NCBI GenBank assembly: GCA_965198905.1
Contig: OZ240678.1
Coordinates: 62,001-126,000 of the forward strand
Reading direction: 5' to 3'
DNA: 64,000 nucleotides
From: CAHJWH01 sp965198905
Lineage (GTDB): Bacteria > Pseudomonadota > Alphaproteobacteria > Caulobacterales > Caulobacteraceae
The stretch's first letter is position 1. The number at the start of each line of letters is the position of its first letter. The notes under the pieces are model-generated. The model made no database searches and was not told the origin of the DNA. It saw only the letters and a program-made list of their open reading frames with translations. Below, piece by piece: positions 1 to 8,811 of this stretch. The position numbers were made by a program, and so were the translations under genes.

Positions 1-726
1 CACGCCCGTACGCGCTATGGGACCGATCAGGACCCGGAATACCTGCCGCTCGCGCGCCTGTCGCTGGGAACGCTCGGCCTGTTCTTCGTGGTTTCGGTGT
101 TCGCGCCGGCGGCTCTGCTGTTCCGTTTCGCCGTCCTGGCGCCCCTGTCCGCCTTGATCCCGCCGCTCCGGAGGGAGGTCGTTGCGCGGGCGTCGGCGCT
201 CTCCATCAACCCGGCGTTCCGTCGACCGCAGCCGCAAGGCGGCTTCCGGCGGTCCTGGCGGCGGTGGGAGACGGGCGCCAGCCTCTGGGCCATCGCCCTG
301 GTCACCGCGACCGCCTTGGGGCTGATGCCGCTCCGTGGATTTCTGACGTTCATGGCCGTCACGGCCGGGGTCACGGTGATCAACCAGTTCAGGACCCTGG
401 CGGCGCACCTGTGGGACAATGACGGCGAGCCGGTCAGCATCACCGCCCAGTACCTGGACAGCGTGAACGTGCCCCCGCCTGGCCTGCTGCCCGCCCTGTG
501 GGCGCCGGTGGGGCTGCGCTATCACGCGCTGCACCATCTGCTGCCGGGCCTGCCCTATCACGCGCTCGGAGAGGCGCACCGGCGGCTCACCGCGCTGCTG
601 CCGCAGGACTCAGATTATCACCGCGCGCACCACAGGGGGCCGGTCGGGCTGATCGCACGCCTCGTCGCGGCCTCAAGCCGCAGCCGCGCCACGCCACACC
701 CGGTCGAGGCCGCCCCTCAAGCGTGA
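1..726 (+). CDS. Fatty acid desaturase family protein (5' end outside window)
   Basis: The reading frame is open from the first base, so the gene starts upstream; 241 residues are visible. It begins HARTRYGTDQDPEY, as in the middle of membrane-bound fatty acid desaturases/hydroxylases, has hydrophobic stretches, and carries a late histidine box (YHALHHLLPGLPYHALG, about residues 173-190) typical of di-iron desaturases. It lies 34 bases before the acyl-ACP synthetase gene, on the same strand, so it is probably the first visible gene of the ceramide operon and may desaturate or hydroxylate a fatty acyl or sphingoid chain. That specific substrate is inference from context; membership of the desaturase superfamily is well supported. 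Confidence 0.75.
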   Translation, partial: HARTRYGTDQDPEYLPLARLSLGTLGLFFVVSVFAPAALLFRFAVLAPLSALIPPLRREVVARASALSINPAFRRPQPQGGFRRSWRRWETGASLWAIALVTATALGLMPLRGFLTFMAVTAGVTVINQFRTLAAHLWDNDGEPVSITAQYLDSVNVPPPGLLPALWAPVGLRYHALHHLLPGLPYHALGEAHRRLTALLPQDSDYHRAHHRGPVGLIARLVAASSRSRATPHPVEAAPQA

Positions 727-760
727 GCATCTTGCGATCCGGCTCCAGGCGCCCCAAGCC

Positions 761-2467
761 TTGCACGTGACGCCCACGCCTACTTCCGCCACGCGGCGCC
801 TGCCGGCCGCAGCCTTCGCTACCCTAACGACGGCGCTGGACGCTGCCGCCGAGGGCGAAACCGGCGTGAACATCTATGGCCTGCGGGGCGACCTCGTCTC
901 GGCCATGCCCTACGCCAGGCTTCGGGCGGACGCCCTGCAGCTGGCCGGCCGGCTGCAGGCCTCAGGCCTTCGCCGCGGCGACCGGGTCGGCCTGATCGCG
1001 GAGACGGGACCGGCATTCATCGTCAGCTTCTTCGCCTGCCAGTACGCAGGCCTGACCCCGGCGCCCCTGCCGCTGCCCGCGCCGCTGGGTGGGCTCGACG
1101 CCTATGTCGAGCAGATCGCGCGCCTGCTCGACCAGGCTGGCGCCGCCGCCGCCTTTGGTCCCGCCGTCCTGCAGCCCCAGCTCGACGCCGCCGGGGCCCA
1201 GGCGGGCATGACCCTGCTTCAGCCGCTGGAGGCGCTGCCGCAAGGCGAGGCCGAGCCTGTGCAGATGAGCCCGGACGATCCCTGCTATCTTCAGTTCTCC
1301 TCCGGCAGCACCCGGGCGCCGACCGGCGTACTGGTCAGCCACCGCGCTCTGATGGCCAACGCCCACGCCATCACCCGGCACGGGCTGAGGGTGGAGGCGG
1401 CGGACCGGGCCCTGTCCTGGCTGCCGCTGTTCCACGACATGGGTCTGGTAGGCTTCCTGCTGAGCCCGCTGAGCGTGGCCATGTCGGTGGACCTCATGGC
1501 CACCGACGCCTTCGTCCGCCGGCCGCTGCTCTGGCCGAAGCTGATCGCCGAGACGGGCGCAACCATCTCTTACAGTCCGAGCTTCGGCTATGACCTGTGC
1601 GCCCGGCGCGCGGGAACGACCGACCTGTCGGGTCTGGACCTGTCGCGCTGGCGCGTCGCGGGGGTGGGCGGCGACATGGTGCGGGCGGCCCCGCTGGAGG
1701 CGTTCGCGGACCGCTTTCGGTCCGCGGGCTTCGACGACCGCGCCTTCGTCGCCAGCTATGGCATGGCGGAGGCGACCCTGGCCCTGACCATGGCCCCGCT
1801 GGCGGGAGGGCTTCGGCAGGACGCCGTGTCCGTCGATCAGCTCGAACGCAGCGGCGACGCGGCGATCGCCTCGAACAGCCTCCGAACGCGCGACTTCGTG
1901 CGGTGCGGCCCGGTGCTTCCGGACCACCAGCTGGAGGTTCGCGACGAGGCCGGCGCGCCGCTTCCAGAGCGTCGCGTCGGACGCGTCTTCGTGCGTGGAC
2001 CTAGCCTGATGCGCGGCTATTACGCTCAACCCGAAGCCACCCAGGCGGTGCTCGGCCCGGACGGCTGGCTGGACACCGGCGACCTGGGCTTCCTGGCCGA
2101 TGGCGAGCTGGTGCCCACCGGGCGGAGCAAGGACCTCATCCTGCTGAACGGACGCAACATCTGGCCGCAAGACCTTGAATGGACACTGGAAGCTGAAGTC
2201 GCCGGCCTTCGCAGCGGCGACGTCGCCGCCTTCCCCCGCGGCGACGACGAGGACGGCGTCGTCGCCCTGGTGCAGAGCCGGGTCCGCGACCCCGCGGCCA
2301 GAGACCGGCTCGTGGCCGACGCCACAGCCCTCCTGCGCGCCCGTCACGGGGTCGAGGCCGAGGTCCGCCTGGTGCCCGCCGGCGCGCTGCCGCAGACCTC
2401 TTCCGGCAAGCTGCGCCGCTCCAAGGCCCGGGAGCTGTATCTGGTCGGCGCCTTCGAGCCCGCCTGA
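761..2467 (+). CDS. aasR: Fatty acyl-AMP ligase-like acyl-ACP synthetase of the ceramide operon
   Basis: A 568-residue adenylate-forming enzyme. The phosphate-binding loop reads QFSSGSTRAPTGVLVSH (about residues 177-193), followed by SWLPLFHDMGLVG and the late motif TGDLGFLADGELVPTGRSKD (from about residue 439). These forms are those of fatty acyl-AMP ligases and the related acyl-ACP synthetases rather than ordinary acyl-CoA ligases. The start used is TTG at 761; GTG at 767 is an alternative. The stop is followed immediately by the next start, indicating tight coupling. In Caulobacter ceramide synthesis an acyl-ACP synthetase charges the dedicated acyl carrier protein used by serine palmitoyltransferase; the order and partners here match that role. 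The symbol follows the Caulobacter literature from memory. Confidence 0.8.
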   Translation: MHVTPTPTSATRRLPAAAFATLTTALDAAAEGETGVNIYGLRGDLVSAMPYARLRADALQLAGRLQASGLRRGDRVGLIAETGPAFIVSFFACQYAGLTPAPLPLPAPLGGLDAYVEQIARLLDQAGAAAAFGPAVLQPQLDAAGAQAGMTLLQPLEALPQGEAEPVQMSPDDPCYLQFSSGSTRAPTGVLVSHRALMANAHAITRHGLRVEAADRALSWLPLFHDMGLVGFLLSPLSVAMSVDLMATDAFVRRPLLWPKLIAETGATISYSPSFGYDLCARRAGTTDLSGLDLSRWRVAGVGGDMVRAAPLEAFADRFRSAGFDDRAFVASYGMAEATLALTMAPLAGGLRQDAVSVDQLERSGDAAIASNSLRTRDFVRCGPVLPDHQLEVRDEAGAPLPERRVGRVFVRGPSLMRGYYAQPEATQAVLGPDGWLDTGDLGFLADGELVPTGRSKDLILLNGRNIWPQDLEWTLEAEVAGLRSGDVAAFPRGDDEDGVVALVQSRVRDPAARDRLVADATALLRARHGVEAEVRLVPAGALPQTSSGKLRRSKARELYLVGAFEPA

Positions 2468-3418
2468 TTGGCCGCGCGTCTCGCCGTCCTCACCGGCGCC
2501 ACGGGCTTTCTCGGGCGCCACGTCGCGCGCGCCCTGATCGCCGACGGCTGGCGGCTCCGCATCCTGGCGCGGTCGGCGCCGCGGGATCGGCTCTGGGCCG
2601 TGCTGGGGGCCGAAGTCCAGCTCGGCCAGCTGGGCGATAACGAGAGCCTCCTGCGGCTCGCGCACGACGCCCAGGCGGTCATCCACGCCGCAGGCCTGGT
2701 CAAGGCCCGCCGCCAGATCGACTTCGAGACCGTCAACGCCCAGGGCGCCGGCCGGATGGCCGACGCCGCACGGCAGGCTGCGCCCGGCGCCGCCTTCGTC
2801 CTGATCTCCAGCCTGGCCGCCCGTGCGCCCGAGCTCTCGGCCTACGCCCTCAGCAAGCGCGGAGGGGAGCTGGCGGTGGAGGCGGCGTTCGGAAGCGACG
2901 CGGCGATCGTGCGGCTGCCCGCTCTCTACGGTCCCGAAGACCGCCAGACCCTGGGCCTGTTCCAAGCGGCGCGTGCGAGCCCGCTGCTCCCCGTCCTCCG
3001 GCGCGAGGTCCGCCTGCCGCTCCTGCATGTGGAGGATGCGGCGCGGATGATCGCGGCGCTCGCCGGACGCCCCGCCCAAGGCCGCACGACAGCGCTCTGC
3101 GACGAACGCCCGCAAGGCTATGGCCTGGAGGAGATCATGACCGCGACCGCCGAGGCCGTCGGGACCCGGCCGAGACTGATGCGCGTGCCGGAGAGCGCGT
3201 TGCGCCTGGTCGGCTCAGCCAGCGATCTGGCCCGCACGCTCGGCGCCGCGCCGATCATGACCTCTGGCAAGGTGCGCGAACTGCTGCACGGCGACTGGAG
3301 CCTTGCGCCGGAAGAACGGGCCCAGGGCCTGCCCTCCCCGCGCTATGGCCTGGCCGAAGGCTTTCGCCATACCGCCGAATGGTATGCGGCTGCAGGCTGG
3401 CTCCCCGGGAAGCGGTGA
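2468..3418 (+). CDS. cerR: NAD(P)-dependent epimerase/dehydratase, probable ceramide reductase
   Basis: A 316-residue extended short-chain dehydrogenase. The Rossmann motif TGATGFLG is at residues 9-16 and the catalytic YALSK (Tyr126, Lys130) is clear. Translation begins at TTG directly after the stop codon of the acyl-ACP synthetase, with no spacer. In Caulobacter a protein of this family reduces the 3-oxo group of the ceramide precursor; its place between the acyl-ACP synthetase and carrier protein/serine palmitoyltransferase supports the same role. The fold is certain from sequence; the exact substrate is inferred from gene order. Confidence 0.78.
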   Translation: MAARLAVLTGATGFLGRHVARALIADGWRLRILARSAPRDRLWAVLGAEVQLGQLGDNESLLRLAHDAQAVIHAAGLVKARRQIDFETVNAQGAGRMADAARQAAPGAAFVLISSLAARAPELSAYALSKRGGELAVEAAFGSDAAIVRLPALYGPEDRQTLGLFQAARASPLLPVLRREVRLPLLHVEDAARMIAALAGRPAQGRTTALCDERPQGYGLEEIMTATAEAVGTRPRLMRVPESALRLVGSASDLARTLGAAPIMTSGKVRELLHGDWSLAPEERAQGLPSPRYGLAEGFRHTAEWYAAAGWLPGKR

Positions 3419-3491
3419 CAATGTGACGTGTCTGTGGCGCCTTCGCGCGGAGCACCCTATAGCATCGATTCCGCCTATGAGGGGCGGACGG

Positions 3492-3761
3492 ATGATGCGG
3501 AGTCGGACGAGCTTGAGCGTGACCGACCTCACCCTCGTGGAGATCGCCCGGGCGGCGCGCAACGTGCTCGGCCGGCCGGTCACCGTCGATGCGGACACCA
3601 ACATCGCCCGCGACCTGAACGTGGATTCCCTGGCGCTGATGAACATCGTGATGGAGCTGGAGGACGCCTTCGACGTGTCCATCCCCCTGGATCGGCTGGC
3701 CCCCGTCCAGACTGCGGGCGACCTCGCCGCCCTGATCACCGACCTGCGCGAAAAGGTCTGA
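3492..3761 (+). CDS. acpR: Acyl carrier protein dedicated to sphingolipid synthesis
   Basis: An 89-residue carrier protein when started at ATG 3492 (ATG 3495, TTG 3513 and GTG 3519 are alternatives). The phosphopantetheine attachment site is in RDLNVDSLALMNIVMELED with Ser46, preceded and followed by the helical pattern of acyl carrier proteins. It begins 73 bases after the reductase gene and ends four bases before the serine palmitoyltransferase start, so the two are certainly cotranscribed. In the Caulobacter pathway such a protein delivers the acyl chain to serine palmitoyltransferase. Upstream in-frame extension to 3303 overlaps the reductase gene and is not used. Confidence 0.85.
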   Translation: MMRSRTSLSVTDLTLVEIARAARNVLGRPVTVDADTNIARDLNVDSLALMNIVMELEDAFDVSIPLDRLAPVQTAGDLAALITDLREKV

Positions 3762-3765
3762 GGGC

Positions 3766-4980
3766 ATGGGCTTGCTGGACAGGCATTTCGGCTACCGCGA
3801 CGCCTACGCGAACATCCGGGCGGCGGGCGCAGACCCCTTCAACGTCCGCTTCGACGAGATCATTTCGCCGACCGAGGGGCAGCTCGGCGACCGGCGCGTC
3901 ATTATCCTGGGCGCCAACAACTATCTCGGCCTGACCTTCGACCCGGACTGCGTGGAGAGCTCGGTGGCCGCCGTCCGCGCCTGGGGCACGGGCACCACCG
4001 GCTCGCGCATCGCCAACGGCAGCCTGGACGGGCACCTCAGCATGGAGACGGCGCTGGCCCGCTTCTTCGGCCGCCGCCACGCCATGCTGTTCACCACGGG
4101 CTACCAGGCCAATCTCGGCGTGCTGTCGGCGCTGGTGGGCCGGGGCGACCACCTGATCCTGGACGCCGACAGCCACGCCAGCATCTATGACGGCGCGCGC
4201 CTAGGCCACGCCGAAGTCATCCGCTTCCGTCACAACGACCCAGACGACTTGTACAAACGGCTGCGCCGCCTCGACGGTGTCCCGGGCGAGCGCCTGATCG
4301 TGGTGGAGGGCGTCTATTCGATGCTCGGCGACACCGCGCGCCTGAGGGAGATCGCCGCGGTGAAGCGGGAGCTGGGCGCCCACCTGCTGGTGGACGAGGC
4401 CCACTCCATGGGCGTGCTCGGCGAACGGGGCCGGGGCCTGGCGGAGATGGTCGGAGCCGAGGCCGACGTCGACTTCATCGTGGGCACCATGTCCAAGAGC
4501 CTGGGCGCCATCGGCGGCTTCTGCGTCTCCGACGACCCGGACTTCGACCTGCTGCGCGTGGTCAGCCGGCCCTATATGTTCACCGCGTCCCTGCCCCCCG
4601 GCGTCGTCGCCTCCACCCTGACAGCGCTCGATCGGGTCGAGCGGGACAGGCCGCTGCGCATTCGCCTGGGCGAAAATGCGGTGCGGCTCTACGACGGCCT
4701 GAACGCCATGGGGTTCGAGACGGGCCCGGAGCCGACCCCGATCGTGGCGGTGGCCATGCCGGACCTGTCGATGGCCCTGGCGATGTGGAACCGGCTGCTG
4801 GAAAGCGGCGTGTATCTCAACCTCGCCCTGCCGCCGGCCACCCCGGACAGCCGCCCCCTGCTCCGCTCCAGCGTCAGCGCCGTCCACACGCCCGAGCAGA
4901 TCGACACGGTGCTGGAAGCCTTCGCAAACCTGGGCGCAGAGCTTGGCCTGATCCACACGCACCAGCGCGCATCGGCCTGA
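3766..4980 (+). CDS. spt: Serine palmitoyltransferase (alpha-oxoamine synthase family)
   Basis: A 404-residue PLP-dependent alpha-oxoamine synthase, which condenses serine with an acyl thioester to give 3-oxosphinganine in the cytoplasm. Visible landmarks are GTTGSRIANGSL near the N terminus, LVDEAHSMGVLGERGRG, and the PLP-binding TMSKSLGAIGG with Lys244. Family members also include KBL and BioF, but the neighbouring acyl carrier protein, acyl-ACP synthetase and epimerase-type reductase, with no kbl or bio genes nearby, point to serine palmitoyltransferase. Last gene of the operon; the next gene is on the opposite strand. Confidence 0.88.
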   Translation: MGLLDRHFGYRDAYANIRAAGADPFNVRFDEIISPTEGQLGDRRVIILGANNYLGLTFDPDCVESSVAAVRAWGTGTTGSRIANGSLDGHLSMETALARFFGRRHAMLFTTGYQANLGVLSALVGRGDHLILDADSHASIYDGARLGHAEVIRFRHNDPDDLYKRLRRLDGVPGERLIVVEGVYSMLGDTARLREIAAVKRELGAHLLVDEAHSMGVLGERGRGLAEMVGAEADVDFIVGTMSKSLGAIGGFCVSDDPDFDLLRVVSRPYMFTASLPPGVVASTLTALDRVERDRPLRIRLGENAVRLYDGLNAMGFETGPEPTPIVAVAMPDLSMALAMWNRLLESGVYLNLALPPATPDSRPLLRSSVSAVHTPEQIDTVLEAFANLGAELGLIHTHQRASA

Positions 4981-5074
4981 CGCCTGTCTGGCGCGGTTCG
5001 GCTCGAAAGGGCCTGATGGGTCGCCTGGTGGCTACGCCCGCCCTGCGCCTGGGCCGCTCACACTGCGTAGGACG

Positions 5075-5872
5075 TCAGGCGATCGAGGGGGCGGCGTCGC
5101 GACGGCTGGGCGGGATGGCGTCGTAGGCGACTGGGGGCGTGATCCCCAGGCGAGCCCTCGCCGCCGCCACGGGTTCGGCGAGGATGGTGTGGTAGTCTTC
5201 CGCCAGCAGCCACTTGGCCCTGCGCCCACGCCGATATCCCTGCCAGATCGCCGCCACGTGCTCGCGGCCGCCGCCCAGACGCCGGGCGTTCAGCCCTGCG
5301 CCCACCGCGATCAGCGCCCATCCCAGCCCGCGCGTCTGGGCGTAGGAGAAGGCGACCAGGCAAGACTCGCCCAGACTGTCGCGACCGTAGCCGCTGAGGA
5401 TGTGCCACAGGTCGTGCACGTCGCGGATGCGGCGGCCGAACCACGCATAGGGATGGTTGATCTCGACCTTGCTGAGGTCCAGGCCCCTGCGGCTCTCCTG
5501 CGCCAGGCCTTCAGCGGACAGGCCCTCCGCCGTGCGCCAGGCCAGATAGGCCGCGCCTACGGAGCCGGGCGGATAGACCGCCATGGCCGCATCGTCATCG
5601 AGATGCTCAATCAGCTCCTCGCGCTGATAGGCGATCCGCCCCCCCAGCGCGGTCCGCAGCAGCCGCTGGTAGCCATTGGCGATGGAGCGGCCGTTCAGGG
5701 CGCGCATGATCTCGAACACCTGGGCGGTGTCGTCCTTGTTGCGCAGCAGGGCCTGGTAAGCGCGGAGCGCACGGCCCCAGTCGAGCCGGGTGCTCGCGGG
5801 CTTGTAGATCGGCGCCGCGGCCTGCACGGCGCCGGCGGGCTGGAAGGTGGAAATCGCGGTCAAGTCGCTCAT
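5075..5872 (-). CDS. Coq4 family protein (ubiquinone biosynthesis)
   Basis: A 265-residue protein starting MSDLTAISTF (ATG at 5872). It contains VHDLWHILSGYGRDSLGE, an exact match to the HDxxH-x11-E metal-binding motif of Coq4, plus INHPYAWFGRRIRD upstream of it, which is typical of bacterial Coq4 homologues. Coq4 proteins take part in ubiquinone head-group modification. The open frame continues upstream to 6286 but that part overlaps the permease gene and is not used. It is downstream of and co-oriented with the permease, 112 bases away; no functional link is evident. Confidence 0.8.
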   Translation of the reverse strand: MSDLTAISTFQPAGAVQAAAPIYKPASTRLDWGRALRAYQALLRNKDDTAQVFEIMRALNGRSIANGYQRLLRTALGGRIAYQREELIEHLDDDAAMAVYPPGSVGAAYLAWRTAEGLSAEGLAQESRRGLDLSKVEINHPYAWFGRRIRDVHDLWHILSGYGRDSLGESCLVAFSYAQTRGLGWALIAVGAGLNARRLGGGREHVAAIWQGYRRGRRAKWLLAEDYHTILAEPVAAARARLGITPPVAYDAIPPSRRDAAPSIA

Positions 5873-5984
5873 GGCTCGTCCCCGGAGGCGTTGCTGTCGA
5901 TCTCCTGAACGCCACTGGCGGCGTTTAGTTGACCTTGATGTAAATATAGCGGCTTTGGCGGCGGTTGGCCACTCCGCAGTCGCG

Positions 5985-7472
5985 TCACGGTGTCGAGGAC
6001 GCGACGCGACCGGCGTAGACCCAGTCAGGTCGGTGGCGCAGCACCAGCGTCGAATAGGCGGCGGCGGCCCCGATGGCCGCCGCCGTGGCGGCCAGGCCTT
6101 CGGCCCCGGCCTTATCGTGCAGATCGAACCAGACCACCGCCGCCAGAGCCGCCAGGACCAGGACGGGCGGAAGGGGGAAAAGCGGCATCCGCCATCCTGC
6201 GTGGCCGGTGGCGCCGGACCGCCTCCCCGCCAGGGCCGCGAGGCACAGGCCCGCATAGAGCGCGACGTTGCCGTTCCCGAGTACAAGGACGAGCACCTTC
6301 GGGTCCACGAAGCAGCCGGCCAACGCCGCAGCGCCCATGACGACCGTGGCGTTCAGCGGTGAGCCCAGGCGGGGGTGGATGCGGGCGAGGACGGCGCTCA
6401 GCCTCACAGGCCAAAGCCGATCGCGCCCGGTGCTGTACAGCTGACGCCCCGCCATCAGCGAAACGGCGATCATGGCGTTGAAGATGGCCAGCGCTATGCC
6501 CAGGCTCATCAGGCGTGAGGTCCACACGCCCCCCACCGCGGCGATGAAGGCCGGCAACGGCGCCTTGGCGGCCAGCAGCGCATGCAGGTCCGGTGCGCCG
6601 ACCAGCACGGCGAGCAGTGGGACCAGCTCGGTCACCACCGCGATCCCCAGCGCCAGGAACACCACCTTGGCGATCCGGCGAGGCGCCTCATGCATCTCCT
6701 CGCCCAGGAAGACCACCGAACCGTAGCCGTTGAAGGCGTAGATGCCCCCCGCGGTCGCCGCCCCGGCCACCGCCAGGGCCACCGGAACCAACGCGCCACC
6801 GCCGCCGAGCACCACCGGATGCAGCACCGCCGCGGCGAAGGAGCGGTGCGGATGGGCGAAGCCTATCGCCGCCAGCACCACCAGCGCCAGCATCTCCACC
6901 GCCAGGAAGACGCCGGTGATCCCTGCGCCGACGCGGATGTTCAGCACCCCGGTAGCTGTGACCAGCACCACCAACGCCACGGCGGTCGGCACGGCCGGCA
7001 GGTCGGGGAACACCGCCTGGAGGTAGGTGGCGACGCCCAGGCCCGACAGCGACTGCGCCACGCTGAAGCCCAGCAGGTTCAGGCTCAGCGCCGACACGCC
7101 CCAGGCCGGGCCGAGCGCGCGGGCCAGGATGGTGTACTCGCCGCCGGTCTCCGGGAAGGCGGCGGCCAGTTCGCCATAGACCGCGGCCATGGCCACGCCC
7201 AGCAGCGCCGCCGCCGCAAAGCAGGCGAACACCGCCGTCCCGGCCTGGTGCATCACGTCGGAGCCGACGATGAACACCCCGATGCTCGGCGACAGGCATG
7301 ACAGGGTGATCAGCAGCGCGCCAAAACCGTGCATGCTCCGCGCCAGCCCTCTGGGCGGCGGCGCGTGCGGTCCGCCCGGGCTCGACGCGACGGGCTCAGC
7401 CTCTGCGAAGTTGGCTTCGACCAGGCTGGCCTGCACCGGCTGGCCGAGCGCGGGGTCGGAGAGGATGGCCAT
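5985..7472 (-). CDS. APC-superfamily amino acid permease
   Basis: A 495-residue polytopic membrane protein starting MAILSDPALGQPVQ (ATG at 7472). About twelve hydrophobic segments follow a roughly 55-residue cytoplasmic N terminus. GFGALLITLSCLSPSIGVFI, ELAAAFPETGGEYTILARAL and IYAFNGYGSVVFLGEEM are typical of amino acid/polyamine/organocation transporters of the Gly-rich TM1 and TM6 type. Substrate cannot be told from sequence. It is divergent from the remains of the nitronate monooxygenase gene at 7548. Confidence 0.85.
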   Translation of the reverse strand: MAILSDPALGQPVQASLVEANFAEAEPVASSPGGPHAPPPRGLARSMHGFGALLITLSCLSPSIGVFIVGSDVMHQAGTAVFACFAAAALLGVAMAAVYGELAAAFPETGGEYTILARALGPAWGVSALSLNLLGFSVAQSLSGLGVATYLQAVFPDLPAVPTAVALVVLVTATGVLNIRVGAGITGVFLAVEMLALVVLAAIGFAHPHRSFAAAVLHPVVLGGGGALVPVALAVAGAATAGGIYAFNGYGSVVFLGEEMHEAPRRIAKVVFLALGIAVVTELVPLLAVLVGAPDLHALLAAKAPLPAFIAAVGGVWTSRLMSLGIALAIFNAMIAVSLMAGRQLYSTGRDRLWPVRLSAVLARIHPRLGSPLNATVVMGAAALAGCFVDPKVLVLVLGNGNVALYAGLCLAALAGRRSGATGHAGWRMPLFPLPPVLVLAALAAVVWFDLHDKAGAEGLAATAAAIGAAAAYSTLVLRHRPDWVYAGRVASSTP

Positions 7473-7547
7473 GGGGCGCGCGGTCCAGTGAGACGGTCGC
7501 GCCAGCTTCACGCCGCAGCATGGACGCCGCAAGGCTGCAAAGCCGCG

Positions 7548-7595
7548 ATGTCCGCCGCGACGCCTTTGCAGGATGAAAAACGTGTCGAGCGCCTA
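7548..7595 (+). pseudogene. Possible N-terminal stub of the disrupted nitronate monooxygenase gene
   Basis: ATG 7548 opens a 16-codon frame (MSAATPLQDEKRVERL) that runs into the left TA target duplication of the IS630 element. The final CTA codon is in the same phase as the CTA that precedes GTC GTT GAG on the right side of the element, so removing the element gives a continuous frame into the nitronate monooxygenase remnant. Family members normally have about 18 further residues (the substrate/FMN-binding PMFLxSGP segment) between these two parts, so either this is coincidence or those bases were lost. Low confidence. Confidence 0.3.
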
Positions 7596-7612
7596 GTACC
7601 GCTGCACGGTGA

Positions 7613-8737
7613 TCATGACTCTTTGAGCCTGGGCACGGGATAGGCGCGAGCCATTTTGTCCCTGGCCTTCTCTGTGGAGAACATCCAGTTGATGCGCGCG
7701 CCGCTGGCGTTTCGGCGGCGCTCCCAGGCGGCGACTTCCTGGACGAGCAAGTCTTGGTCTTCAATCCGGCGATCTAGGCACTGAGCTCGTAAAACACCGA
7801 TCTCGATCTCGACCATGTTGAGCCAGCTGGCGTGCTTGGGCGTGTAGTGGAATTCCAGGCGGCGCAGCACCCGGCGTGCGTCTTCGGGCGGCAGGCTTTG
7901 GTAGAGGGTCGCTGCAGAATGGGTGGAGAGGTTGTCGAGCACCACCCTGATCTTCTCGGCCTTAGGGAAGTGGACATCGACAAGCTCGCGCATGCACTGG
8001 GCGAAGTCCTCAGCTGCGCGGCGCTCGGTGACTTTCACCCTGCGCCAGGAGCGATGGGCGTCGAGGAAGACGAACAGGTTGGCTGTCCCATTGCGCCTGT
8101 ACTCGCAGTCATAGCGCTCAAGCTGGCCAGGCTTTGCCGGAATCACCGGGCGGACCTCGCCGATCAGCTGGGTGGGGCTCTCATCGAAGCCTATGACCGG
8201 TCGGTGGGGTTCAGGCGTCTCGGCGTAGAGGTCGAGCACGTCCTCCATGCGTGCGACATACTCTGCATCGATCTTGGGAATGCACCACATGTTCTTGCGC
8301 CACGGCTTCATTTGGTTCTCCGCGAGCCTGCGACGCACCGTCTCGCGCGAGAGGCTTTCATGCTCGGTCAGCTTGATGAATTCGCCAGCCAACAACTCAA
8401 GCGTCCATCGCGCGCAGCCGGCCGGCGGCTTGGAGCAGGCGGTCGCCACTAGGAGCGCCTCCTCCTTGCCGCTGAGCTTGCGCTCGGCGCCTGGACGCGG
8501 CTCTTCCTCAAGCGCCGCGTCCAAACCCTCGATGACGAAACGACGCTTGGTCCGGTAGACGGTTGAGCCGGACGTTCCCACCGCCTGGACGATGGCCTCA
8601 TCCCCCAGGCCGCCGTCCGCCGCTAACAGGACCTGCGCCCGCTTGATCTTGCGAACAGACTGCTTGCCACCGCCGACCAACGCCATCAGCACCGCCCGTT
8701 CGGCGTGGTCCAATTCCACTCTATAACGTAGGTTCAT
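7613..8737 (-). CDS. IS630 family transposase
   Basis: A 374-residue DDE transposase: N-terminal helix-turn-helix (IVQAVGTSGSTVYRTKRRF), a central second DNA-binding region (LSRETVRRRLAENQMKPW), and a catalytic core with GFDESP, VVLDNLSTH and HASWLNMVEIEIG supplying the D, D and E residues. It appears full length and undamaged. The start codon (8737) lies 14 bases from the IS66 target duplication at 8752-8759, so its native promoter has been separated or replaced by IS66 sequence. Confidence 0.92.
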   Translation of the reverse strand: MNLRYRVELDHAERAVLMALVGGGKQSVRKIKRAQVLLAADGGLGDEAIVQAVGTSGSTVYRTKRRFVIEGLDAALEEEPRPGAERKLSGKEEALLVATACSKPPAGCARWTLELLAGEFIKLTEHESLSRETVRRRLAENQMKPWRKNMWCIPKIDAEYVARMEDVLDLYAETPEPHRPVIGFDESPTQLIGEVRPVIPAKPGQLERYDCEYRRNGTANLFVFLDAHRSWRRVKVTERRAAEDFAQCMRELVDVHFPKAEKIRVVLDNLSTHSAATLYQSLPPEDARRVLRRLEFHYTPKHASWLNMVEIEIGVLRAQCLDRRIEDQDLLVQEVAAWERRRNASGARINWMFSTEKARDKMARAYPVPRLKES

Positions 8738-8811
8738 CCAGGTCCTCTTGCGTCAAGACGTACGCATCCGGTGAGTACCGCGGCGGGCGGCTCTGAGTTC
8801 GGCCGCGCTGT

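Noticed and set aside
962..3115. 717-residue open frame on the minus strand
   Set aside because: It is opposite the acyl-ACP synthetase and reductase genes, is rich in Gln/His/Gly/Arg as expected of a high-GC antisense frame, and shows no domain.
4981..5074. Possible tRNA or intact attachment site near the left side of the island
   Set aside because: No T-loop or CCA-ended acceptor sequence was found here or at 7473-7547.
5075..6286. 403-residue version of the Coq4 gene
   Set aside because: The upstream 138 codons overlap the end of the permease gene and show no conservation; ATG 5872 gives the normal Coq4 length.
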